In this document: one piece after another, positions 1 through 9,224 of the stretch
How positions within the stretch are numbered: position 1 is the first letter of the stretch
How the letters are laid out: each line of letters begins with the position of its first letter
Assembly (NCBI GenBank): GCA_900323505.1
Contig: OOIN01000033.1
Coordinates: forward strand, 489,711 to 553,710
Length of the DNA stretch: 64,000 nt
Origin: Ustilago trichophora
Taxonomy: Eukaryota > Basidiomycota > Ustilaginomycetes > Ustilaginales > Ustilaginaceae
Direction of reading: 5' to 3'
Translations under genes and position numbers: made by a program
Notes under the pieces: generated by a model
Database searches by the model: none
Told to the model about the DNA's origin: nothing
What the model saw: only the letters and a program-made list of their open reading frames with translations

Positions 1-1212
1 ATGCGTTTCATCATCAACAAGTGCAACCCCAGAGAACTATTCAGGGTTTGAGGTCGTAAATGTTTGCCCAAATTTTTCAAACTTTTCACTCATTTTCATC
101 ACACACAAACCTTTCCTTTGATCATACATTCATTCATTGGCCACTCATATGAATTGTACAGCGTACATTCTGTTTCTCTCTTGAATTTGGTTTTTTTTGG
201 TAGTTGCTGGTCAATTGATATAGATATATCTTATATATCTGCTTTGTATGGTTGTTTGTTTGGCTGTGTACGAGGGTATGTTGAGGTCTGAAAGAGGTCG
301 TTTGGGGGTGTCGGTGCTTTGTGTGTTGTTAGCGGAGAATTGCAAGGTTTCCACTGGTTGTTGCAGGAAAAGGATGGACGATCGGGATTGACAGTGTGAA
401 CCTGCGTAATGGTAACTCAAGCATACACGCATCAAGATGAGCTCTTCACAAGCCACCTTTTTTACTGCTTTCGGCGAAACGAGCAAGTGTTTTTGTCACA
501 CGCCACCTTAAACTAACCTCATCTTTCCCACTTTTACTCCATCCAGCATGTCGTTCTTGTTACATTAACGCGATACTTTAGTAGACAAGATGAGATAAAA
601 TATATTCTCACGGGGAAGGATGTGGTGTGTAGGGTGGTTGTCAGCCGATCATTCTATCCATGATCGAGATGTGTACTTGTGAATGAAGAGATGTGGAGTG
701 AGTTTTCGGGTCAAGTGACTTACACTGTAGGTTAAAGTCTTGTGATCGCTGAAGTGTGGGGAATGGTTTCAGGGGGATTTCTCACGCTATGATGTATTGA
801 TGCCCCATTTCCGCCTTAGTAACAGTAAAAGGGTGGTGTGGGGTGTGAATCACGAATCAAGAAGACAAAACAAAAAAGTGGTATCGCTTCACATTGTGTC
901 AGGCGATCTTTGACGATGATTGACATAACGAGACGAGAAGCAGAGACAAGAAGAGGGCGCATTGCGGTCTGATTGTGGACCAGCTCTGTTTACAGTGACA
1001 CACGAAGACAAGTCATTTTACGTCTTGTTTCTAAGATGCATTTTGATCCAGAAGGCCTTGAACTGAATACTTTTTCTATATAACTTCTCTTCTTGTCACT
1101 AGGTCCTCCTCAATTCTTCCATCCAAAGCACATCGCATCTCATCCAAATACTATCAGTCAACCTCTTTTGAAGTTGTACAGTATCATCCCCCCCCTTCCT
1201 TCCCATAGAAGC
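1..1212. other. Gene-poor left edge
   Basis: I see no convincing gene in this stretch. Frame 1 stays open from base 1 to a TGA at 49-51, which could be the tail of a gene entering from the left, but 16 codons prove nothing. A 91-codon minus-strand frame at 211-486 has no recognisable features. The last ~150 bp is pyrimidine-rich, which suits a 5' leader for the next gene. Confidence 0.5.
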
Positions 1213-2436
1213 ATGACCTTGCTCCCAAATCAAATTATACTCTTCCTCATCGTGGCATTCAGCTCGATTGTCACAGCTTTACCTCCACCACAATCCTCGT
1301 GGATACCACAGGATGGTGAGGTAGCTTCTGCTTTCTGGTCTACACTGAATCGTATGGCTCATTCGGGCGAATCCAGGATCGATCACTCTTACCCTAATGT
1401 TCCTCCTATTGAGAGAGGGTTTGTTGGTGATGTTCCTCAAAACCTCTACGTAAGTCTCTGTCTCTTTTTCATTTTCTATTTTTATCTTTTTCTTTCCCAA
1501 GTGCCAAGCTGACGATAATTTACTTTTCAACGTTGAACAAACCAGCAATTGATTCACGGGGCAGACTCCTCAGGACGACTTACGTTTCCACTCCCTGCAC
1601 CAGGCCACGTACTGCTGTTAACGAAATCGATTCCTGAAGGAAAAGTGCTTACGGGCTCACATTTGATCTCCTCGACAGCGCTATCCTCGACACTTGCCAA
1701 TGCAGGTCCACGAACCCTTCGCGGATTTGGCGTATTTCGTGACCCTTCCGGAAACGTACACTACTTTCGAACCATCCCATTCGACCCACCCCCCATGAAA
1801 CCACAATCGAACGTACCATGGGTGGAATCGATCAGCCACATCCCTCCTCGAAGTGGAGATGCAAAGATGTTCAAAAATCGTCATATAGCTCTAAAACTGG
1901 GACCAAATGCGGAAAAGGACGTATATAGGCCAAAAGATAAAGTCGTGCTTAGTCACGTAAGTGTTTTACCGATTACAGGGCCGAAGGGGGAGGGGGAGTT
2001 GAGAGTGTATCCGAACAAGTTGCTAGAGGAGGTTTTGGCGGGACCATACGGTGAGCCTGTGTGGAGAGCACCTCGAATGGAAGCAGAGGTCGAAGGAAAT
2101 ACCTTACAAAAGGAGATTGAGGAGGAAGAAGACGATTCAACAAGGGAAAGGAGAAACTGGATTCAATGGTCAGATCAACCCAATTGGTCTTCTCAAGAAT
2201 CCAAAGCTCTCATCAAACCTTCCAGAGATCAGGCAAAGGGAAAGGGAAAGGTGTTGGAAATTCCTTCCTTTAGAGAAATGAGGAAAAGTGCAAGTGGAAG
2301 CCCAATGGCGGTGTCACCAAAGAAATGGCTGCATAAGATGAAAAAGAGCTTATTCAGGTCGAAAAGTCATGGGGCCAGATTGAGTGATGGTGATGGTGGG
2401 GAGAGCTCAGGGAGGGATGGTGTGGGGTTCGTCTAG
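1213..2436 (+). CDS. Secreted protein of unknown function, two exons (candidate effector)
   Basis: Exon 1 is 1213-1449 and exon 2 is 1546-2436, with a 96-nt GTAAGT...CAG intron in phase 0; the product is 375 aa. The ATG at 1213 was chosen because it opens a clear signal peptide: a short polar start, a hydrophobic core around residues 7-20 and an Ala-rich cleavage region before LPPPQ. No transmembrane segment follows. The middle is Pro- and Gly-rich without a recognisable domain, and the C-terminal third is acidic, then strongly basic (KKWLHKMKKS). I do not recognise the family. A secreted, non-enzymatic protein near a smut chromosome end is often a plant-interaction effector, but that is inference. 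Continuing through the donor without splicing gives only a short hydrophobic tail and a stop. Confidence 0.7.
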
Positions 2437-2912
2437 TAATTCCACGTGATATTTTGTCTTTGTTAGGATGGTTGGGGTTGCTGCGAATGAGAAGTGAACT
2501 TGCAAGACGGTCGTGCGATTGGAATTGTCTGTTGCGGGGCTTTCGTTGGTTTGAATTGCGGTCGCAACTCGGATGTTGCGGGGGTGATCTTGTCAGTTCC
2601 GGTTGGACTTCTGTTCACGACGTACGAGAGGTAATGACTGAGCTCGAGATGATGAATTGTGATCGTGAGCCGATCTCGGGAGAAAAAAAAAAAAAGGTTC
2701 GTTTCATGACACTTTAATCACATGCAATCCGGTGTGTGCATCCCTTAAGCCCACCTGATTCCACGACACCGGAGAGATCTCCGGTGGATACATCTTCCCA
2801 TGATCTCTGCATCGTAACCTGAGCACAATAACACCTTGTTCAGCACGTCAAATCGTCATACACTCTGTCCCATAAAGCCACCTACACCTCTGTTCCTTTA
2901 CTCTTTACCATC
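2437..2912. other. Intergenic spacer between two secreted-type reading frames
   Basis: It contains an A-run near 2682-2694 and no gene I can support. A small inverted repeat (CCGGAGAGATCTCCGG) lies near 2769-2784. The 87-codon plus frame at 2454 starts from TTG and is low in information. Confidence 0.4.
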
Positions 2913-3555
2913 TTGCATCCCGACCAAACTGCGGCAATCAGTCCCGAACGAACCATTCTCAACCTTTTCACTCTTCTCCTCGTAGCTGCCTACCTTCATA
3001 TTCTCGCTCCAGTAGATGCAACACCCATCCTCGGACGCAGTGGCGCAAGAGGCGGATACAGAGGCGACAGTGATAACTTTGAAAGCTTCTTGAACAATCT
3101 CAAGAAAACCTTTGGCACTCCCTCTACTACCAGCACCACCTATGGCGTCGTCAGGAATCCCGCACTGCGCAAACCTGTTTCGCCCATCTATTCCGAGCGA
3201 TAGCTGCAAGATCGACTGCCTCGAACGTTTAGCCTGCCTGCTCCCGAGAGTGGCTATGCGACTTGGGTAAGTTTTCCGCACTCTCACTCGGAAGCGTTAT
3301 GCGGTCGAGAAATTCATTCAGGACAGAGGAATCGAGGGGAACTGATCAAGGTTTGTCGTGTGAATTTCATTCGTACAGATTGCCACTTTGCAAGGCTCTA
3401 CACTGGCAGAAACGACGTGGAACGGTGTTCAGGATGATTATGAGACGAGAAAGGCGGGTAGGGAAAGGGGTCCGCCGACGATGGATAAGAGTTTGCAGGA
3501 TGCCATGGTCAGGGATCTGGGTGGAATCGTAGGCGGAAGTGGAGGTATTGTGTAA
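2913..3555 (+). pseudogene. Broken secreted-protein gene: no ATG and an in-frame TAG
   Basis: The open frame from 2913 encodes a hydrophobic signal-type segment (TILNLFTLLLVAAYLHILA) followed by a Gly/Arg-rich stretch. It reaches TAG at 3201-3203, but the same frame stays open beyond it to a good donor (TGG|GTAAGT, 3266/3267). It rejoins in frame at 3379 after a 112-nt intron ending TACAG, and closes at TAA 3553-3555. The downstream half therefore looks like genuine coding sequence. There is no ATG upstream in frame; the first possible start is TTG at 2913. Together these point to a decayed gene of about 176 codons. Alternatives are an unrecognised intron removing the TAG, or a sequencing error. 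The product is not recognised. Confidence 0.4.
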
Positions 3556-3898
3556 AGGTTTGGGAGAGGGACTGCACCAGGACGAGGATCAAGAGGAGAA
3601 TCGGTTTACGTTTGGTGACGAATAACGCAACGCGAAAGGTCTCAAAAATGTAATAGCTTTTCGTGGGATTGTTGATGACCTTTGACAATGAATCACAGAT
3701 GCACACTTTTCATCACGATCCGGCGCAAGACCAACGACTGACCGGTGTGTGAAATGGATGCAAAGGTCAACCCCAAGAAATCGTTGTTGATAGATGATAT
3801 TGTTAGAAGTACAAGTGCGAAAAGAGAGAGAGAGACAAGAGTGGTATGTTGAGACGTGTGAAGCGTTGGGAACAAGATTCCGATGTTGCGGGATACGA
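3556..3898. other. Intergenic, 3' side of FAL1
   Basis: No gene is visible. Short minus-strand frames here are pyrimidine-rich noise. It probably carries the 3' untranslated region of the minus-strand helicase gene. Confidence 0.4.
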
Positions 3899-5092
3899 CT
3901 AGAGCATATCCTCGAGCTTGACCGGCATCTCATCGATCTGAGTGCTATAAAACTGTTCAATGTCCCTCAAGAGCCTAACGTCGTCGACAGTGACAAAGTT
4001 GATGGCTACACCTTTCCTGCCGAATCTTCCACTCCTACCAATCCTGTGAATGTAGTTCTCCCTATTTGTCGACAGATCGTAGTTGATCACGAGCGAGATG
4101 TTTGCAATGTCGATACCTCTTGCCCAAACATCAGTTGTGATGAGCACTCGAGAGCTACCTTGACGGAACTCTGCCATGACTTCGTCCCTCTCCTTCTGCT
4201 GCATCTCGCCATGCATCGAAGAGACTTGGAAGTTGTTCTCCTTCATCTTGCCAGAGAGCCAGTCGACCTTGCGTCGAGTGTTGCAAAAGATGACGGCTTG
4301 GGTGATGGTCAAGGTGTCGTAGAGATCGCAGAGCGTGTCGAATTTCCATTCTTCCTTTTCGACGGCGACAAAGAATTGCTTGATGCCTTCGAGAGTGAGC
4401 TCGTCTCGTTTGACGAGGATGCGGACGGGATCGGTCATGAATTTGGAGGTCATTTCGAGGACGTCTTGTGGCAGCGTAGCCGAGAGGAGGACGACTTGGG
4501 TGGAGGGAGGAAGGTAGCGGTATACGTCGTAGATCTGGTCTTTGAATCCCATGTTGAGCAGCTCGTCAGACTCGTCGAGGATTAGCAATTTGATGTTTTT
4601 GGTGCGGAGATGTCGGCGTCGGATCATGTCGTAAACTCGACCAGGAGTGCCAGACACAATGTGCTGACCGTAGTCGAGCTTGCGGATATCCTCGCCAACG
4701 CTGGTTCCACCGATACATGCGTGGCATTGTACGTTGAGGTAATCGCCGAGTGCAAGGACAACCGACTGGATCTGGATGGCCAACTCGCGTGTCGGACTGA
4801 GGACGAGTGCCTGTGTTTCGCGAAGAGTGGTGTCGATGGATTGGAGCATCGAGATGCTGAATGTTGCTGTTTTACCCGTACCGGATTGTGCTTGTGCGAT
4901 GACATCGCGACCACGGATGATGGGAAGGATCGCACGCTGCTGGATGGCGGAAGGCTTTTCAAAGTTGTACGCATAGATGCCACGGAGAAGATCTTCTTTG
5001 AGTCCCATGGCGTCAAAGGTGGTGGCGACCTTGACTTCTTCCGAGGACTCAAAGGCGAGCTTGTTATCGCCTGCATTGATTCCGCCTGACAT
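3899..5092 (-). CDS. FAL1: ATP-dependent DEAD-box RNA helicase FAL1 / eIF4A-III
   Basis: The product is a 397-aa eIF4A-type helicase with all motifs: Walker A AQSGTGKT (68-75), PTREL (100-104), TPGR (149-152), a DESD variant of the DEAD box (173-176), SAT (204-206), ARGID (324-328) and HRIGRSGR (349-356). Length and the ending EDML fit the eIF4A-III/FAL1 branch rather than translation eIF4A. FAL1/eIF4A-III acts in 18S rRNA maturation and, in species with an exon junction complex, binds spliced mRNA. The frame is open upstream to 5347, but that extension is a Thr/Ser/His run encoded by microsatellites; the ATG at 5092 gives the conserved family length. It is head-to-head with the SF3a subunit gene. 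Confidence 0.93.
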   Translation of the reverse strand: MSGGINAGDNKLAFESSEEVKVATTFDAMGLKEDLLRGIYAYNFEKPSAIQQRAILPIIRGRDVIAQAQSGTGKTATFSISMLQSIDTTLRETQALVLSPTRELAIQIQSVVLALGDYLNVQCHACIGGTSVGEDIRKLDYGQHIVSGTPGRVYDMIRRRHLRTKNIKLLILDESDELLNMGFKDQIYDVYRYLPPSTQVVLLSATLPQDVLEMTSKFMTDPVRILVKRDELTLEGIKQFFVAVEKEEWKFDTLCDLYDTLTITQAVIFCNTRRKVDWLSGKMKENNFQVSSMHGEMQQKERDEVMAEFRQGSSRVLITTDVWARGIDIANISLVINYDLSTNRENYIHRIGRSGRFGRKGVAINFVTVDDVRLLRDIEQFYSTQIDEMPVKLEDML

Positions 5093-5397
5093 GGTTGCAA
5101 TGAGACAAACGTGTGGTGCCGAGAAGGAGGATGATGATGATGATGATGAGGTGGTGGTGGTGGTGGTGGTGGCGGTATAGCACGAAGAGGAGGAAGGGCA
5201 AGATGTGGAGTCCAAGATTGGGCACCCAAAAATTCCAGCGCACGTGACGTGTCGAGCCAAAATTTCGGATTGCGGATGTCGAAAGACTTGAACCCTCCTT
5301 GCTTCGACCCAATCCTTTCCTTCCTCTGCTCTATCATCTCCAGTCATCCCCAGCTAATCCTTTCATTTCATACACAAGGGAAGATTTGAGCGCAAAG
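5093..5397. promoter_or_regulatory. Shared divergent promoter, FAL1 and SF3A3
   Basis: A 305-bp gap separates the two start codons. It contains a GAT run (about 5130-5149) running directly into a GGT/GTG run (about 5150-5171), just upstream of FAL1. The promoter role is inferred from geometry; I identify no specific factor site. Confidence 0.5.
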
Positions 5398-7113
5398 ATG
5401 GCAGATACATCCCTTATCGAAGTGGCGCGCCAGACCCACGAAGAAGCCGAGAGATATCAACAAGCATTGGTCGACCTTCTCCTCTCCGCTTCTTCGACCT
5501 CCTCCCTTACGCACAAGGACAAGCTCAAGCGCGCACACAAGGCATCTGACCTGATCGACCGTGTCACTTCTCGCTATCAGCATCTCGATCGCTTTTATGC
5601 CGACGAACACGGAGACCGTCAACGAGAGCTCGAAGCGCTTTCTTCAACACGCGACGATGGCGATGCATTCGGCGAGTTCTATGAGCGTCTCGGTCGCATT
5701 CGAGAGTATCATGACAAGTATCCCGGTGCGCTGCCAGACAACTTTTCTGTCGACTTCACCGCGCTAGAGTCTGGTGCTAGTTCGTCTGCTGCTCGCATCA
5801 ACGACACAACGGCGGCAGGGTACATGGATGCAGCAGGGTTGGACTTTATCGACAGGATGTTTTCGGGTGAAGAGATGGCTGGAAGGTTCTTGGATCTGTA
5901 TCTTCACCACGAGGCGTATCTCAACCTCAAGGGAGCGAAGCGCATCTCGTATCTCGCATACATTGACGACTTTGACAAGCTGGCTGGACCGTCTTCGCCC
6001 ATTCCAAACCACACCAAAAAGGCCGAGGCGTACAGGAATTATCTCACCGACTTGCGAAGGTATCTCGACGCGTTCTTGCGCAAGACGCAGCCACTGGCGA
6101 ACGTGGATGAGCTAGCGACCAAGGCTGTCTTAGGATTCGAGGAAGCTTGGGAACAGGGTCAAGTGGAAGGATGGGAAGAGCAGGGTGCAGAAGTGTTTGG
6201 CGGTGGTGGTGGCAAAGGCAAAGCTGCGGGTACTGCTGCATCAGCGCAGAGTCAACAAGCTGGAGAAGGCATCTGGTGCGCAGCTTGTCGAAGATTCTAC
6301 TCGAAACAGACGGTGTACGATGCCCATCTCAAATCGCCAAAGCATCTCAAAGCAGCAGCCCGGCTAGCACAGTCCGAGCAGAACGGAACAGACGCATCTG
6401 AAGCAATACCATCCAAACACAACGGAGGAGGAGGAGGAGGAGGACAAAGCGAAGCGGAGCGAATCAAGAATCGCGTCCGTGCCAAAGCGATTGCACGAGA
6501 AGAAGCCATCATCCGCGCTCTCGCCTCCGAACTCTCCACCATCCGCTCCGACACCAAATCCAACGTGGAGCGCAAAGCCGCCCTCACCGACCGCGAACGA
6601 CAAGCCGAAGCCGAAGCGGCCGAAGAAGAGCTCAACCGAATGTCTGCGCTCAACCCTACCTCTGGTCTCGACTCTACCGATGCCTCTGCCACCAACATGG
6701 ACGAAGATCTCGACGACGATGGAACCAGTCGAGTCTACAACCCTTTGAAGCTTCCTATTGGCTGGGATGGACGTCCGATCCCCTTCTGGCTTTACAAACT
6801 GCACGGGTTGAGGAACGAATTCAAGTGCGAAATCTGTTCGGATCATGTCTACCATGGTAGGAAGAACTTTGAAAAGCACTTCACAGAGAGTAGGCATGCG
6901 TTTGGCATGCGTGCTTTGGGTCTGCCTAATACGGTGCAGTTTAGAGACGTGACGAGGATCGCGGATGCCTTGGCGCTGGCGGAAAAATTGAGGAAACAAG
7001 GCAAGATGGAGCAGAGTGAAACGGGAGTCGATGCACAGGAGGTGGAGGATGAACATGGTAACACGTACACGAAAAAGACTTATGATTTGCTCAAGAGGCA
7101 AGGACTTATCTAG
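5398..7113 (+). CDS. SF3A3: Splicing factor SF3a subunit 3 (SF3a60 / Prp9)
   Basis: The product is 571 aa, a subunit of the U2 snRNP SF3a complex that helps form the 17S U2 snRNP and recognise the branch site. An alpha-helical N-terminal region (RQTHEEAERYQQAL, then YERLGRIREYHDKYPG) matches the PRP9 N-terminal domain. A C2H2-type finger lies near residues 293-320 (WCAACRRFYSKQTVYDAH). The diagnostic C-terminal zinc region lies near 476-500 (FKCEICSDHVYHGRKNFEKH), followed by the conserved FGMRALGLPNT. A Gly-rich and acidic linker separates them. The ATG at 5398 is used because the upstream open part is leader-like and MADTSLIEVARQTHEEA matches the family start. It ends 111 bp from the convergent RNase H2A gene. 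Confidence 0.93.
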   Translation: MADTSLIEVARQTHEEAERYQQALVDLLLSASSTSSLTHKDKLKRAHKASDLIDRVTSRYQHLDRFYADEHGDRQRELEALSSTRDDGDAFGEFYERLGRIREYHDKYPGALPDNFSVDFTALESGASSSAARINDTTAAGYMDAAGLDFIDRMFSGEEMAGRFLDLYLHHEAYLNLKGAKRISYLAYIDDFDKLAGPSSPIPNHTKKAEAYRNYLTDLRRYLDAFLRKTQPLANVDELATKAVLGFEEAWEQGQVEGWEEQGAEVFGGGGGKGKAAGTAASAQSQQAGEGIWCAACRRFYSKQTVYDAHLKSPKHLKAAARLAQSEQNGTDASEAIPSKHNGGGGGGGQSEAERIKNRVRAKAIAREEAIIRALASELSTIRSDTKSNVERKAALTDRERQAEAEAAEEELNRMSALNPTSGLDSTDASATNMDEDLDDDGTSRVYNPLKLPIGWDGRPIPFWLYKLHGLRNEFKCEICSDHVYHGRKNFEKHFTESRHAFGMRALGLPNTVQFRDVTRIADALALAEKLRKQGKMEQSETGVDAQEVEDEHGNTYTKKTYDLLKRQGLI

Positions 7114-7224
7114 CGTCATGACACATACACAGAGCAATACAGTACCAGTTGCATCATTTGCGCTGTTATCATCTGTTTCTTGACTGTAGATGGCAAATGT
7201 GTGTGAGATTGAGTTTGAACAAAA

Positions 7225-8844
7225 TCACAAGCAGAAAGACCCATCAGCGCTATTCAGGCCCAGGTCCCTGATCAGCTTTCCGACGTTCACCTGGATTGTA
7301 TTATCCTTCGCAACCGCTGCTGCTGCCTTTTTGGCCCTCCACTGGGGCTCTGACTTCAACCAGTCGTTGACCGCGATTTGCAAAGCGGGAACCTCAAACG
7401 CGCTACTGCTGCTACCTTGTCCAGCTGACCATTGCGGAGCAGCGGTATCAGCTTTGTTGGTCGCTGGTTTGGACTTGGTCGAAGTAGGACCGAAGAATTT
7501 GGAGATGGATACGGGTTCGTCGATCCATTTCACCTTGTAGCCGCGAGGAGCTGTGCTTCCGGGGACTGAAGGTTGGGGTAAGAGGGTGCCATACAGGCTC
7601 ATTGGGCGGCTGGTAGGCAATGCTGTTGTGTCCAGAATCGATTCCGAGGAGGACGGAGCGTCGTCGGCGAATGACGACGTCCGTGAGAGAGATCGGGTCA
7701 GACGCTTCCCCCCTAAGGCAGGTGCGGTCGAGGTAGAGATGGAAGAAGTGGTTTTAGTCGAAGTAGAAGTGGCCGTGGCGAGCTTGACTTTTTCCTCGAG
7801 CATGGTTTTCGCCGTGGCCCAGCTGAAACGGACGATACCAGGCCAGCCGAATACGGGATCGAGAGTGCGTTTTAAAAAGGCGACTGTATTGGGGTCTCCC
7901 GGATATCCACTGCCCAAAGGTCCCATGTTGGACCAGACTTGATCCAACGGCGATTCGGATGTGTGTTGCGCCTTGCGCTTCTTGCTCTCCTCTTGCGAAT
8001 CTAGCTGTGAGGAAGAAATGTGATTCGTTGTGTCTCCCAACACTTTTGCCTCGTCTTTTGTGGGGTCCTGCGCAGATCGATGCTGCTCAGCATACTTCCA
8101 TCCTTCAATACACCTGTCTCTGGTCACTTTGGCCGCGATACTAGCCGCACCTACGATAGGGTAGATGGCATCGGCTTTACTCGTCACTGTCCACTTGATA
8201 TGAGGATGCCTGGGGAAATGAGAGCTCAACAATTTGGTATAGCTCTTTGGATCTCCGACCGTGTCAACATAGATCTCTGTAACGTCGACGCCGCTTTCGA
8301 GCACGCCAGAGATGAGGGAGACGGTGGCCTGGCTAGACTGTGCATTCAGGTTGATGGGTCTCCGTCTCAGCATGCCTGCCGAGATGTCTTGGGGTGACAT
8401 GACTCGTACTGCCCACCCGAGGTGGTTGCTGTCGTGCATGAGGGCGGAAAGAAGGTGATCGCGGCGCTCGGCAGTGAGCGCTTTCGAATCTGCAAAGCCT
8501 ATCTGCTTGATATCGTCTTGATAGGAGATGGGACAGTAGGCGATGCCGTAAACGAGAGGGCCTAGGACAGGTCCACGACCGGCTTCGTCTACTCCCAACA
8601 CGCAGGGGACCTTTATGCTAGGATTGGCAGGCTCGATTTTGCTGCATTCGGATGGGATGGGTGAGGCGTAGGTATAAGATTGTTGGATCGGGGTGGCGGG
8701 CTCTGAAGGGATAGGCGGAGGAGGGACGGCAGCCAGAGAGATGGCCGAGTCATCTTCTTGGAGATCGAGATCGTCATCGTCGACGAGTGCCGCTTTCTTT
8801 TGCTTCTTTGCGGGTGGTGCGGTGTATTTCTTCTTTGGCGGCAT
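7225..8844 (-). CDS. RNH201: Ribonuclease H2 catalytic subunit A
   Basis: The product is 539 aa, a type 2 RNase H that cleaves RNA in RNA:DNA hybrids and single ribonucleotides in DNA, in the nucleus. The motif DEAGRGPVLGP gives catalytic Asp86 and Glu87; Asp194 is in IYVDTVGDP and Asp225 in TSKADAIYPIVGAAS, followed by IAAKVTRDR. The family C-terminal signature GSGYPGDPNT is present. It is longer than the ~300-aa core because of a Lys-rich acidic N-terminal tail (likely nuclear localisation), a low-complexity insert and a long C-terminal tail holding SISKFFG, which resembles a PCNA-binding motif. The start is the ATG at 8844 (MPPKKK); the upstream open frame to 9084 begins without family similarity. 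It is divergent from RRP6. Confidence 0.93.
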   Translation of the reverse strand: MPPKKKYTAPPAKKQKKAALVDDDDLDLQEDDSAISLAAVPPPPIPSEPATPIQQSYTYASPIPSECSKIEPANPSIKVPCVLGVDEAGRGPVLGPLVYGIAYCPISYQDDIKQIGFADSKALTAERRDHLLSALMHDSNHLGWAVRVMSPQDISAGMLRRRPINLNAQSSQATVSLISGVLESGVDVTEIYVDTVGDPKSYTKLLSSHFPRHPHIKWTVTSKADAIYPIVGAASIAAKVTRDRCIEGWKYAEQHRSAQDPTKDEAKVLGDTTNHISSSQLDSQEESKKRKAQHTSESPLDQVWSNMGPLGSGYPGDPNTVAFLKRTLDPVFGWPGIVRFSWATAKTMLEEKVKLATATSTSTKTTSSISTSTAPALGGKRLTRSLSRTSSFADDAPSSSESILDTTALPTSRPMSLYGTLLPQPSVPGSTAPRGYKVKWIDEPVSISKFFGPTSTKSKPATNKADTAAPQWSAGQGSSSSAFEVPALQIAVNDWLKSEPQWRAKKAAAAVAKDNTIQVNVGKLIRDLGLNSADGSFCL

Positions 8845-9224
8845 CTTGAATGTATGTATGTAAGCTTGTATACGATGCTTTGATGGAGAAAGAGCAAGAA
8901 GAAGGAGCATGGCATGGATTTCCTTGGCGTGTGGTGTTGGTTGGACCAAAACAAAACGCGAGTCGCGTAAATTGATTGCCGTTTTTGTGGAATGTGGAAC
9001 TCTGTTAGATTCAGGTTGCAGCCCTCCACTGCAATTTTCAACACGGAAAGAATTTTTGTGCGGTTTGTGCGACCTTTCACCCAAAAAAGTTTCTCCCTTG
9101 TTTGGAGAAGAAAGGGTCTCCTACCATCCCATCCATCACTACCGCACTTCCTTCCAACAGCAGCAAGGAATACGCTCTTCTACAGAAAAGCGTGTTCGGA
9201 TAGAGCATATACATAGTCTCAAAG
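8845..9224. promoter_or_regulatory. Shared divergent promoter, RNase H2A and RRP6
   Basis: A 380-bp interval separates two divergent start codons. No defined factor site was recognised. Both neighbours are nuclear RNA-degrading enzymes. Confidence 0.45.
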
